The notes beneath the pieces are model-generated. The model ran no database searches. It was not told the DNA's origin and saw only the letters and a list, made by a program, of their open reading frames with translations. A stretch of DNA of 14,665 nucleotides from assembly GCA_044868295.1 (NCBI GenBank), contig JBIOWF010000146.1, positions 1 to 14,665 on the forward strand. The letters run 5' to 3'. The translations under genes were made by a program, and so were the position numbers. This DNA is from JBIOWF01 sp044868295 (GTDB taxonomy: Bacteria; Actinomycetota; Actinomycetes; Streptosporangiales; Streptosporangiaceae). Positions 5,003-12,408 of this stretch are shown piece after piece; the first letter of the stretch is position 1; every line of letters begins with the position of its first letter.

Positions 5003-7060
5003 GTGGGGTCTGTGCCGCAGGGGACCGGGCCCCTGTCTCCGGACTTCTCGGGGATGGATCCGGAACTGATGGGCCGGTTCGTCGGGGAGCTGGAACACGC
5101 CCGCAGCGTGATCGGGGAGCATGCCGAGGCGATCCGCCGGGTGTTCGCCGCGAACGGGGTGCCGGCGACGTCGCTGCAGCCGATCGGTGAGATCGAGGCG
5201 TGGATCGACGAGCGGCTGCCGGAGCTGCGACGCCGCAACCAGATGGTGCGGGCAATGGCCAAACTGCCCGGCTGGGCACCGGGAAGCGCCAACGCTCTGG
5301 TGCCTCTGGACGAGAGCACGCTCATGACCCCGGACGAGGCACGCCGGCGGGGCGCGGCCCTGGCCGAGCGTTACAAGGCGATCGACCCGGAAGTTTTCTG
5401 GTCGGAGGCGCCTGAGAGGTACATGCAGGTGATCAATATTCTGGCGGCCAACAGGAACAACGCGGAATTCACCGCCGCGTTCTTCGCGGAACTTGGTCCT
5501 GAAAAGACATTTGACCTGCCCACCCTGCTCCGGGACAACGGCATAGTAGAAGGCGGGACGCCCGCCGACCCGTCCCCTGACGACCAGATCCTCCGGGTGG
5601 TCAGCGAGGCCTTCGGCTCCGCGATCAGGGGAGGGTCGAAGGTTCCTGGATTCGCCAAGGTTAAGGAAGCGGCTGAGAATCCGGCTGAGCCGGATGCGAA
5701 CTACTTCGGCGTGAGCGTGCTGTTGAGCTACGGGCGGTTTCCCGCTGAATGGCTGGCGAGCGTGGTCGTCGCGCACGGGTTCGCCCGGCCCCGGCTTGTC
5801 AGCGCGGGCTTTCTCTACGCGCTGGGAAACAACTCCGGCGCCGCACGCCTGGCGATCGCGGCGGTGACCAAGGGCGGTCCGCTCCCGGCCGGCCCCCGCC
5901 TGGACGCCGTCCTCGGGAGCAGTATCGTCGCCGGCGCCGGCCAGACTGACAAGCGCCCGGAGCTGGCGGCGTATCTCAAGGAACTTAGCTCCAGCGCCCA
6001 GCTCACGGACGGGAGAGCCGACGCCTTCGGTCGCATGCTGGCCGCGGCATCCGGTGCCTACGACGAAAAGGACGGGAAACACAGCCAGGAAGCCGCCCGG
6101 TTCGCGTTCACCGTCATCACCAAGGCGGACGAGTGGGTGATCGGCGACGCGACACGGGTCCACCTGTCGGAGATCGCCGGTTCGTACGCGACGGAGATGA
6201 CCGAGGGCGCGAATCTGGGGGATGACAACCAGCTGCTGCCCAGCGCGTTCGAGCCCGTGACCTCGCGGATCGCGGGGCTGAAGCCGATGTTCCGGCTCAG
6301 CCCCGAAGACACCTACCGGTTCATCGCGACCATTCCCGACCCCGAAGCCGACCCGGCCACCGACCCCAACTTGAAGCCGTTCCACACCGGGATGGGCGAC
6401 CTCGGCCTGCGGCTGGTCAAGGAAGGCGTGGCGGCGATGAAGGCGGGCAAGGACCCAACCCGGCTGGATGACGCGTTCGCGGCACTCGGCAACGTCCGCG
6501 GCCTGGAGCTGGCCGCCGCCGAGAAGCTCTACAAGGAGGTCGACGATCGTGTCGAGGAGTGGGAGAAGCACAAGAGTTTCGCCATCGGCACCGCGTTCGG
6601 GCTCGCGGGTTTCGCCGTGCCCGGGGCATGGGGGCTGAAGGGAGAAATCTTCTGGGAGGGCATCAGCACGGCATGGTCGGCTTACGACACCTACAAACCT
6701 GACCCGGACAAGCAGGTGGACAAGATGCACCTGACGGACGATCGGGAAACCCTCGGCCGTCAGTACGCCATCGCATACGCCCTGATGGACGCCGGTTTCA
6801 CCCCCAAGGTGTCCCCCCGCGCCTACCAGGCCACCTGCCCACCCGGCATATCCATCGTCGGCGCCGACGGCAACCTCCGCCCCTTCACCGACATCGCCAA
6901 TTCCGGCGACAAAGGCCTCCGAGCCCTAGAACAATGGTTCATCGCAAACGGCATGGGTGATAATAAGAAATCGCTTGGTGAAGAGAGCCGTTTCTTGGCG
7001 GATCGTTTCGATGGTCGCAAAGAAGCTGCACGAGCTCGTGGCGGGCTCTATGGCGGATAA
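5003..7060 (+). CDS. Large alpha-helical WXG/DUF6571-like protein
   Basis: The 685-residue product has no signal peptide or clear membrane span. GTG at 5003 is preceded by AAGGGGG at 6-nt spacing. Residues 18-87 form predicted paired helices of WXG/ESX-like character (DPELMGRFVGELEHARSVI, then ERLPELRRR). Residues 125-175 hold the segment AIDPEVFWSEAPERY...NNAEFTAAFFAELGPEK, which I recognise from large uncharacterised actinobacterial proteins of the DUF6571 type. The middle is helical. Residues 525-546 are Gly/Ala-rich and hydrophobic, followed by a 140-residue C-terminal domain with no recognised toxin motif. A WXG100-like gene lies 0.6 kb downstream, suggesting a substrate of, or component for, type VII secretion; this is inference. 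The last ~35 codons (from about 6955) use many A/T-ending codons, unlike the rest. Confidence 0.75.
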   Translation: MGSVPQGTGPLSPDFSGMDPELMGRFVGELEHARSVIGEHAEAIRRVFAANGVPATSLQPIGEIEAWIDERLPELRRRNQMVRAMAKLPGWAPGSANALVPLDESTLMTPDEARRRGAALAERYKAIDPEVFWSEAPERYMQVINILAANRNNAEFTAAFFAELGPEKTFDLPTLLRDNGIVEGGTPADPSPDDQILRVVSEAFGSAIRGGSKVPGFAKVKEAAENPAEPDANYFGVSVLLSYGRFPAEWLASVVVAHGFARPRLVSAGFLYALGNNSGAARLAIAAVTKGGPLPAGPRLDAVLGSSIVAGAGQTDKRPELAAYLKELSSSAQLTDGRADAFGRMLAAASGAYDEKDGKHSQEAARFAFTVITKADEWVIGDATRVHLSEIAGSYATEMTEGANLGDDNQLLPSAFEPVTSRIAGLKPMFRLSPEDTYRFIATIPDPEADPATDPNLKPFHTGMGDLGLRLVKEGVAAMKAGKDPTRLDDAFAALGNVRGLELAAAEKLYKEVDDRVEEWEKHKSFAIGTAFGLAGFAVPGAWGLKGEIFWEGISTAWSAYDTYKPDPDKQVDKMHLTDDRETLGRQYAIAYALMDAGFTPKVSPRAYQATCPPGISIVGADGNLRPFTDIANSGDKGLRALEQWFIANGMGDNKKSLGEESRFLADRFDGRKEAARARGGLYGG

Positions 7061-7061
7061 T

Positions 7062-7523
7062 TTACCGAGCAAGGCATTGCGTTTCCCCGCTCACTTCGTA
7101 CCGGCCACTGGCAGGTGAGCTGAGGACCATGGATGTTTGGTCGGCTTTATCCTGTACGTGAACGGGTTCCCCTGGGCTGCCAACAGAAACAATCTCGTAC
7201 GGACCTACTCGCTTCAGCGCCCCTACCAGGGAGTCGACAAGAGCATCCGGCCGTCTTTCTGGGAGGTCTGTGCCAGTAGCCGCGAAGGTTTGTTTGGCTT
7301 TTCCGTCCGCGCAGGGGATGTTTTTGCCGCCGGGGTCGGTGATAGTTATATCCTGGGCGTTACGTTCTTTTAGTAGCTGGAGGATATGGTTTTTGAGGGT
7401 TTGGCCGGCTTGGGGGGCCGTGGGGCCGTCTTCGGTGGTGCATCCGGCGAGTGTCAAGGCGGCCAGCAGGGTCATCGTGGCGGTGATCCGGCGGAGCCGT
7501 ACTGGGCAGAACAGGCCGAACAT
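7062..7523 (-). CDS. Small secreted lipoprotein, unknown function
   Basis: The 153-residue product has a basic N-terminus (VRLRR), a hydrophobic stretch and lipobox LTLAGC with lipidated Cys28, so it should be anchored outside the cytoplasmic membrane. The mature part has two cysteines (IPCADG and ETQC near the C-terminus) that could form a disulphide. I chose the ATG at 7523 because GGAGG lies 8 nt upstream; a longer frame from 7568 lacks a good site. It converges with the 685-residue gene with only 1 nt between stops and is divergent from the WXG100-like gene. An envelope-located partner or immunity role is possible, but no homology supports it. Codons are less GC-biased than in the flanking core genes. 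Confidence 0.75.
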   Translation of the reverse strand: MFGLFCPVRLRRITATMTLLAALTLAGCTTEDGPTAPQAGQTLKNHILQLLKERNAQDITITDPGGKNIPCADGKAKQTFAATGTDLPERRPDALVDSLVGALKRVGPYEIVSVGSPGEPVHVQDKADQTSMVLSSPASGRYEVSGETQCLAR

Positions 7524-7570
7524 CGTTTTCGCCTCCACGTCTGGCCGGACCCGTGAGTCGCCCGACATAA

Positions 7571-7581
7571 TCTCAATGAGA
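7571..7581. promoter_or_regulatory. TCTCAATGAGA palindrome in a divergent promoter region
   Basis: An 11-bp palindrome (TCTCA-A-TGAGA) in the 120-bp spacer between the divergent lipoprotein and WXG100-like genes, in relatively AT-rich DNA. It could control both genes. No clear -35/-10 pair was found. Confidence 0.3.
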
Positions 7582-7643
7582 ACCGCTTCGCCACCTAGTA
7601 TCTACACGATCATTGACGCTCTCACCGCAGCAGGAGTCCAGCG

Positions 7644-7946
7644 TTGACCCTCGACGACGATTTGGTGTCCAACCCGAGGCATCAAGACCTGGAAGCAGCG
7701 CTGGCCGCCGTTCGTGCGCATGCTCAAGCTCTGGGAGTCGCTCTCGACACGGCATGTGCGCAGTTCGGCGGCCAGGCCGTGTGGGTTGGGCCGGCGGCGC
7801 GGGCCTTCGGCGAAGAGCTGAACGGCCGTAGGACCCGTATCAAGACCGCCGTCCAGCATGTGCTCGCCGAAATCGAGGCAGAGCTCCGTTCCACCCCGAG
7901 CAAGGTGCCCAGAGTGGCGGCCGGCCGCATGAACGGCTGGGCATGA
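7644..7946 (+). CDS. WXG100-like (ESAT-6-like) small protein
   Basis: The 100-residue product has the WXG100 size and layout: helix about 12-42, a W-V-G turn at 47-49 (AVWVGPAARAF), and helix about 50-84. Such proteins form helical-hairpin dimers and are usually exported by, or assist, type VII (ESX) secretion. The start is TTG at 7644 with AGGAG 7 nt upstream. A canonical YxxxD/E export signal after the second helix is not obvious; the tail (RVAAGRMNGWA) ends in Trp-Ala. No ESX ATPase or membrane component lies in the window. The neighbouring 685-residue protein is the likeliest partner. Confidence 0.75.
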   Translation: MTLDDDLVSNPRHQDLEAALAAVRAHAQALGVALDTACAQFGGQAVWVGPAARAFGEELNGRRTRIKTAVQHVLAEIEAELRSTPSKVPRVAAGRMNGWA

Positions 7947-8017
7947 GCGAATCACCACCGACCGGATCTCTTGGTATTGCTCGATGGCGTCCGACAAGGT
8001 TGGCCCTCGTCGTAAAT

Positions 8018-8040
8018 CTCGATCGGCAGAGGAGATCGAG
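8018..8040. terminator. Possible bidirectional terminator between convergent genes
   Basis: CTCGATC (8018-8024) and GATCGAG (8034-8040) form a perfect 7-bp stem with a 9-nt loop. It sits between the WXG100-like gene and the stop of the convergent regulator. Only ATTT follows on the minus strand, so it is a weak terminator candidate. Confidence 0.35.
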
Positions 8041-8041
8041 T

Positions 8042-9385
8042 TCAGGTCCTCGGCAAAGATGAGGCGGCAAACATCGTCGGATCGGGGGAGCGGATCTCGG
8101 CGAGGGCCTCGCGCCAATCTCCGGTCGCGGAACCCGAGTGATCGAGCAATGCGTCGAACTCATGGGCGCGTACGACCACGGTGATGTTGTGGGCAATATT
8201 TGGATCCCGGATCGCGGTGGTGGCGAGATGGCAGGCTTCCTCGATCTCTCCCGACTTTGCGAGCGCGCAAGCGTACGCGAAGCGGACCAGCGCTGGATCG
8301 CTGCTGGAGTCGGCTGAGTTGTTGACAGCCAATGCTCGATTTGCTGCCTCTGCCGTACCGGGCAGATCGCCGAGGTCTGCTCGTCCGCGGGCCTCGTAGA
8401 AGGTCAGCCGCTCGGGCTGGAACGACAAGATGCCTGGCCGTACTGCATTAGGGGCGCACCGACCCAGAGTCATCCTGGACCTGTTGACAGCGCGCTCGAA
8501 GGCATCGCGGTCACCGAGGGTGGCATATGCAAGGGCGGCGAATCCCCACATCCAAGCGAGGGCGGGTGTGGCGGCCACTCCCTGTAGGTCCAGTCGAGGG
8601 AAGACCAGAGCCAGTGTTCCATTCGGATCGGCGGAATAGGTAGGGATCAGGGCCGTGCTGGCAAGGGCGAGATCGGCGAGAGCGCGGTCTCCGGCCTCAT
8701 CAGCCGCCCGCGTCGCTGCCGCGAACCAGCGGCGGGCCAGCGGGTATTGATTGGCGCAGAACATGATCTCGCCGACCACGATGGAGAGCTTGGAGCCTAT
8801 GCACGCCAAGCGACGGTGTGTATCGAGGGGTTGGCGATGTGAGAGCAACTCGCGAACGCTGGCCAGATACAGCAGTGCCTCGGACAGCAGACTCGTGGGC
8901 GGGACCTTTTGGCCGAGGCGGTCGGCTTCGGTTTCGAGGTGGTGGAGTCGGGCTTCGCTGACGGTGGTGGAGTCGAGGAGCTGCTCCAGCAGGTCGGGGC
9001 CGCGTAATGCGTTGTCGAGGAGCCCGGCGGTCATTGTCACCGCGCCGAGCTGGAACATCTCTCGCCGGTTCGTGGCCGCCTCCTGGCCTTTACCGTATTG
9101 TTCACAGATGTCGCTGACCTTCTTCACAGCGTCGTACGGAGACAGCAGTTCCGCAACCGTGTGGCCGGGAAACATTCGTTCCAGCACGCGACAGTGGCCG
9201 GCGTGCGGCTTGGTCTTGACATCGCCTCGTATCCATCGGCTGAAGGCTTCCCGGCTGGGGGCCGAGCCGATCAGATTCCGGTCGATGCCGCGGGCGACTT
9301 TTTCGTATTCGAGGCGGAACGCGGTATGTGTCTGCTGGTGCCGCTTGAGTAGCAGGGCCTTCAGCAAGGTCGGCTGTCCTGACAT
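8042..9385 (-). CDS. HTH transcriptional regulator with TPR-like repeats
   Basis: A protein of 447 residues. An N-terminal helical DNA-binding region of XRE-like character spans about residues 20-75 (APSREAFSRWIRGDVKTKP followed by a Cys-containing helix and FPGHTVAELLSP). A long alpha-helical region of TPR-like repeats follows (for example LAWMWGFAALAYATLGDRDAFERA). This layout is typical of abundant actinomycete regulators of development or specialised metabolism; ligand and targets are unknown. I chose ATG 9385 because GGAG lies 8 nt upstream; GTG 9406 in the same frame has no site. It is convergent with the WXG100-like gene and is transcribed away from the anti-sigma-like gene. Confidence 0.8.
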   Translation of the reverse strand: MSGQPTLLKALLLKRHQQTHTAFRLEYEKVARGIDRNLIGSAPSREAFSRWIRGDVKTKPHAGHCRVLERMFPGHTVAELLSPYDAVKKVSDICEQYGKGQEAATNRREMFQLGAVTMTAGLLDNALRGPDLLEQLLDSTTVSEARLHHLETEADRLGQKVPPTSLLSEALLYLASVRELLSHRQPLDTHRRLACIGSKLSIVVGEIMFCANQYPLARRWFAAATRAADEAGDRALADLALASTALIPTYSADPNGTLALVFPRLDLQGVAATPALAWMWGFAALAYATLGDRDAFERAVNRSRMTLGRCAPNAVRPGILSFQPERLTFYEARGRADLGDLPGTAEAANRALAVNNSADSSSDPALVRFAYACALAKSGEIEEACHLATTAIRDPNIAHNITVVVRAHEFDALLDHSGSATGDWREALAEIRSPDPTMFAASSLPRT

Positions 9386-9813
9386 CGACCGTTCTCCACT
9401 TTCCACGTCCGATTAGTAACTGAAAGTAGCCAAGAGATCACGATAGAGGCTCCTTGCTGCTCGCTCTCATCCTTTGTGTCGCTTCCCCGTCCACGACGCG
9501 CAAATGACGCACCCATGACCCGCCATGACCGCTCGCCACGCCGCGAGGGCCCGAACCGAAGGGTGACAGGCGCGCGGCGTCATGAGAGCTGAGTGGCGTC
9601 GCGGTACCAGGCTCGCTGACAGCGGCCGACGGTTCATCGCTGGGCGGGCGATGGCGTGCTGCCGGTCGGCTCCCCAGTGCCGCGGTTGCTGCGGTCCGCT
9701 GGAGTAGGGCATCGCTTGATCGGGCGTGACCCGTAAGAGGCGCGACAGCGTGAGGCGAAGAACTGTTATGCCTCAGCCGTTTCCTGTCCGAAGCCCTGCC
9801 GGTCCGTAACGTC
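9386..9813. other. Divergent non-coding spacer
   Basis: 428 bp between the divergent regulator and the anti-sigma-like gene. The open frames here (for example 9467-9712 and the long minus frame to 10148) are Arg/Ser-rich and continue as the antisense of a real gene, so they are not accepted. No convincing promoter pair was found. A short CATGACC repeat near 9510-9530 is noted. Confidence 0.5.
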
Positions 9814-10341
9814 ATGGATCCCCGTCGTCGGCTCTGCCGCGACTTCCTCCCCGAGAAGGGCCACCTGAACCCCATGCGCACCGAGCCCATGAGCGCCGGC
9901 ATCCGGCTGCTGGAAAGTGCCATCTTCCCGGCTGTTCCGGCATCGGTCGGTGAAGCTCGGCGGTGGACGCGCAAGCTTCTCGATGGCCATTCGCGCTGCG
10001 AGGATGCGCTGTTGCTGCTGTCGGAAGCGATCACCAACTCCGTGCTGCACACCCGGTCCGCGGCCGTCGGCGTCGCGGTCCTCGTCGAGCAGGATGACGG
10101 CGTCCAGATCGAGGTCGTGGACGAGGGGTCGGAGACCCTGCCCTGCACCTATCGCCACTCCACTCACCACTCCACTCACCACTGCACCAGAGACTGTGGT
10201 GAGACCGGCGAGGTGATGGAATCCGGTCGGGGGATCCTGTTGCTGCGCGCCGTTGCGAGCAGGTGGGGATTCATTGAAGAGCGCCCGCGTTGCGTCGTCT
10301 GGTTCGCTCTCGATCCGTTAGGCCATGATTCGGACCGGTAG
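9814..10341 (+). CDS. RsbW-like ATP-binding anti-sigma/regulatory protein
   Basis: The 175-residue product has a GHKL (HATPase_c_2) fold. N-box LLLLSEAITNSVLHT carries Glu71 and Asn75, VVDEGS (101-106) is the G1-like motif, and ESGRGILLLRAVASRWG (136-152) is the G2-like motif. The family contains kinases that bind sigma or anti-anti-sigma factors, and many actinomycetes carry dozens of stand-alone copies. In the ATP-lid region, between the G1 and G2 motifs, lies HSTHHSTHHCTRDC (115-128), encoded partly by a 12-bp tandem repeat. The start is uncertain: ATG 9814 has coding-like composition but no ribosome site, while ATG 9874 has GAAGGG at a long 13-nt spacing. No sigma factor or antagonist is adjacent, so the partner is unknown. 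Confidence 0.8.
   Translation: MDPRRRLCRDFLPEKGHLNPMRTEPMSAGIRLLESAIFPAVPASVGEARRWTRKLLDGHSRCEDALLLLSEAITNSVLHTRSAAVGVAVLVEQDDGVQIEVVDEGSETLPCTYRHSTHHSTHHCTRDCGETGEVMESGRGILLLRAVASRWGFIEERPRCVVWFALDPLGHDSDR
10160..10183 (+). repeat. 12-bp tandem repeat encoding a His-rich loop
   Basis: Two exact copies of CCACTCACCACT, with a partial copy before (CCACT) and a decayed one after. Being a multiple of three, it adds H-S-T-H units to the protein without a frameshift. Confidence 0.85.
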
Positions 10342-10528
10342 CCGTCGGCGCGGCCGATTACGCCGGGGGCGTCAGCGGTGTCAGGGCCAGGCGAGAGTGC
10401 AGGGGGCGCTTCGTTGATCATGACGATTTCGCGGCTCCTGGCCGGATCTGGGCAGAAAGTCCAAACCTCTGTGAGTGGTGTGTGGGATTCCGGGCTGAGC
10501 TGCTCGGGATCTTGCTTTGGTGGCGGAG

Positions 10529-10540
10529 TAATGTTCTGGC
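10529..10540 (+). promoter_or_regulatory. Possible -10 for a leaderless oxidoreductase transcript
   Basis: TAATGT (10529-10534) lies exactly 6 nt before the ATG at 10541, which would place the transcript start at the start codon. The nearest purine-rich site (GGAG) is 12 nt away, too far to be a good ribosome site. No good -35 is seen. Confidence 0.35.
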
Positions 10541-11506
10541 ATGTTCGCCGTTACCGCCACGCAGACCGATCGCGACAACCCGTTGAAGGGCCTGACGCTC
10601 GGTGAGCACCCCGAGCCCACGGTCCCCGAGGGCTGGACCACCGTCACGGTGAAGGCCGCCGCGCTCAACCACCACGACCTGTGGACGCTCAAGGGCGTGG
10701 GCATCAGCCAGGACCGTCTGCCGATCGTCCTGGGCTGCGACGCCTCCGGCCTGGACGAGGAGGGCAACGAGGTCATCGTCCATTCCGTGATCGGTACGCC
10801 GGTGAACGGCGACGAGACGCTGGACCCCAGGCGTTCTCTGCTCTCCGAGGTCCACGACGGCACGTTCGCCGAGAAGGTCGCCGTTCCGGAACGGAACCTC
10901 GTGCCCAAGCCCGCGGCGCTCTCCTTCGAGGAGGCCGCCTGCCTGCCCACCGCCTGGCTGACCGCCTACCGGATGCTGTTCGACAAGGCCGAGCTGCAGC
11001 CGGGCTCGACCGTGCTGGTTCAGGGGGCGGGCGGCGGCGTGGCGACCGCGCTGATCGCGCTCGGCCGGGCAGGCGGGTTCCGGATGTGGGCGACGAGCCG
11101 TTCGGAGGAGAAGCGGGCTCGGGCCCTGGAGCTGGGCGCGGACCGGGTGTTCGAGACCGGCTCCCGGCTGCCGGAGCGAGTGGACGCCGTAATGGAGACG
11201 GTCGGCGTCGCCACCTGGGACCATTCGCTCAGCTCACTGCGCCCCGGCGGGCGTATCGTGATCAGCGGCGCCACCAGCGGCACGGTCGCTCCAACGCAGC
11301 TCGCGCAGGTGTTCTTCCTGCAGAAGTCGATCGTCGGTTCCACGATGGGCACGCGGGACCAGCTCGCGCGGCTCGCCGTGTTCATGGAGCAGACCGGCGT
11401 TCGCCCGGTGATCGACCGCGTGCTGCCGCTCGCCCGCGCCGAGGAAGGGTTCGCGGCGATGCACGACGGCGACATCTTCGGCAAGGTCGTCTTCAGCGTC
11501 ACGTGA
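10541..11506 (+). CDS. MDR-family oxidoreductase (quinone oxidoreductase/alcohol dehydrogenase-like)
   Basis: The 321-residue product is full length for a medium-chain dehydrogenase/reductase. The N-terminal GroES-like domain has AALNHHDLWTLKG and VLGCDASG motifs. The nucleotide-binding Rossmann domain has VLVQGAGGGVATALIALGRAGG at about 163-184. The second half (GGRIVISGATSG, GTRDQ, DGDIFGKVV) follows the family. The usual catalytic-zinc Cys/His pattern and structural-zinc Cys cluster are absent, so it resembles zinc-independent NADPH:quinone/enoyl reductases despite the common 'zinc-binding dehydrogenase' label. Substrate unknown. It converges with padR with 70 nt between. Confidence 0.85.
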   Translation: MFAVTATQTDRDNPLKGLTLGEHPEPTVPEGWTTVTVKAAALNHHDLWTLKGVGISQDRLPIVLGCDASGLDEEGNEVIVHSVIGTPVNGDETLDPRRSLLSEVHDGTFAEKVAVPERNLVPKPAALSFEEAACLPTAWLTAYRMLFDKAELQPGSTVLVQGAGGGVATALIALGRAGGFRMWATSRSEEKRARALELGADRVFETGSRLPERVDAVMETVGVATWDHSLSSLRPGGRIVISGATSGTVAPTQLAQVFFLQKSIVGSTMGTRDQLARLAVFMEQTGVRPVIDRVLPLARAEEGFAAMHDGDIFGKVVFSVT

Positions 11507-11536
11507 CGCCGCTCACATAGCCGTCCGTATACCGGC

Positions 11537-11560
11537 CTATAGCTCGCTGCGCTCGCTCAT
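11537..11560 (-). other. MSERSEL mini-ORF with an ideal ribosome binding site
   Basis: AGGAGG lies 4 nt before ATG, and the ORF is seven codons (MSERSEL) then TAG. Its GAGCGAGCGCAGCGAGC core is a sequence I have seen at the start of many actinobacterial genes. It sits 16 nt after the PadR stop on the same strand, so it may be the relic of a third gene of that operon. Confidence 0.35.
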
Positions 11561-11576
11561 GTCTCCTCCTGCGGGC

Positions 11577-12143
11577 TCAGGGTTGGAGCTTCTCGCGGAT
11601 GCGGTCGGCGGCCTCGTCGAGGATGGCGCGGCACTCGGCCAGGGCGGAGTCCGTGACCCGGCCCCCGGCGGCCTCGCGGCGGATCTCCGCGACGAAGTCG
11701 GCGAGCGCATGGCTGAGTCCGGCGTCGTGCGCGAGACCGGCCCGAGAGGCGTCCTTGTTGATGTCCCGGGCCATCTGAGTGAGCTCCTGGCGGAGGGAGC
11801 GCACCGTCTGCCGGACGTCCTCCTTGACCTCACGCGCGATGTCCTGCACCGAGGCGGTGATCTCCTGCTCCAACTCGGCCAGCTCGTCCATCCGGGCGGC
11901 CAGCTCGGCCCGCCCCTTGTCGGTCAGCGTGAAGACCTTCTTGCCTTCGGCCACCTCATGCGTGACCAGGCCTTCCTCCTCCAGGCGGGCGAGACGCGGA
12001 TAGATCGTGCCGGGCGAAGGGGAGTAGACGCCGAGGAAGCGGTCCTGCAGCAGGCGGATCACCTCGTAGCCGTGGCGGGGGCTCTCCTCGAGAAGTTTCA
12101 ACAGGTACAGCCGCAGTCGGCCATGGCCGAACACGGGACTCAT
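11577..12143 (-). CDS. PadR-family transcriptional regulator
   Basis: The 188-residue product has a winged-helix N-terminus with the PadR signature: LLEESPRHGYEVIRLLQDRF (18-37), SPGTIYPRLARLEEEGLV (43-60) and the wing GKKVFTLTDKG (67-77). A coiled-coil region (about 84-130) for dimerisation and a helical C-terminus follow. The frame is open much further upstream, but residues there are Arg/Ser-rich and overlap the DUF6104-like gene, so ATG 12143 is the true start. The start lies 4 nt after that gene's stop with no strong ribosome site of its own, implying translational coupling. Effector and targets are unknown. Confidence 0.9.
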   Translation of the reverse strand: MSPVFGHGRLRLYLLKLLEESPRHGYEVIRLLQDRFLGVYSPSPGTIYPRLARLEEEGLVTHEVAEGKKVFTLTDKGRAELAARMDELAELEQEITASVQDIAREVKEDVRQTVRSLRQELTQMARDINKDASRAGLAHDAGLSHALADFVAEIRREAAGGRVTDSALAECRAILDEAADRIREKLQP

Positions 12144-12147
12144 GCGG

Positions 12148-12324
12148 TCAGTCGTCCTCGTCGTCGAGGCGGGCGAGCCACGTGGCCAGGCGCTCCACGG
12201 GGATCTCGAAATCAGGGTTGAGGTCGACGAACTCGCGCAGCCGCGCCGCCAGCCAGCTGACGCTGACCTCCTCGTCGCCTCGCCGCTCGACGAGCTCCTC
12301 GATGCCTCTGTCCGTGAAATACAT
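12148..12324 (-). CDS. DUF6104-like small protein
   Basis: The 58-residue product (MYFTDRGIEELVERRGDEEV..., VDLNPDF, then ERLATWLARLDDEDD) matches the small acidic actinobacterial proteins I know as DUF6104, of unknown function. ATG 12324 is preceded by GGAG at 7-nt spacing. It is acidic at the C-terminus, has no signal peptide or Cys, and is probably cytoplasmic and helical. It sits between kgd and padR on one strand and is 4 nt from padR, so it is co-transcribed with padR and may also receive read-through from kgd. Confidence 0.85.
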   Translation of the reverse strand: MYFTDRGIEELVERRGDEEVSVSWLAARLREFVDLNPDFEIPVERLATWLARLDDEDD

Positions 12325-12343
12325 GCCTTCGCTCCAGTTACGG

Positions 12344-12378
12344 GGAAGTCCCCCACGGTCGCACCGCGGGGGACTTCC
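12344..12378 (-). terminator. Strong hairpin between kgd and the DUF6104-like gene
   Basis: GGAAGTCCCCC (12344-12354) pairs perfectly with GGGGGACTTCC (12368-12378), with an inner CGGT-CGC-ACCG hairpin, about 15 bp in all. It starts 30 nt after the kgd stop. No T-run follows, so it may terminate weakly or act as a processing or stability element between kgd and the downstream pair. Confidence 0.55.
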
Positions 12379-12408
12379 AATGCTTCTCGTACGGCTCGCG
12401 CCGCCGTT

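Noticed and set aside
4958..6730. 590-codon minus-strand frame opposite the 685-residue gene
   Set aside because: It has shadow composition, and the plus-strand frame has the ribosome site and the family match.
9438..10148. 236-codon minus-strand frame
   Set aside because: It is Ser/Arg-rich and antisense to the GHKL motifs of the anti-sigma-like gene.
10155..10183. Short tandem repeat as a CRISPR or phase-variation tract
   Set aside because: There are only two 12-bp units with no spacers, and the unit is a multiple of three, so it cannot switch the frame.
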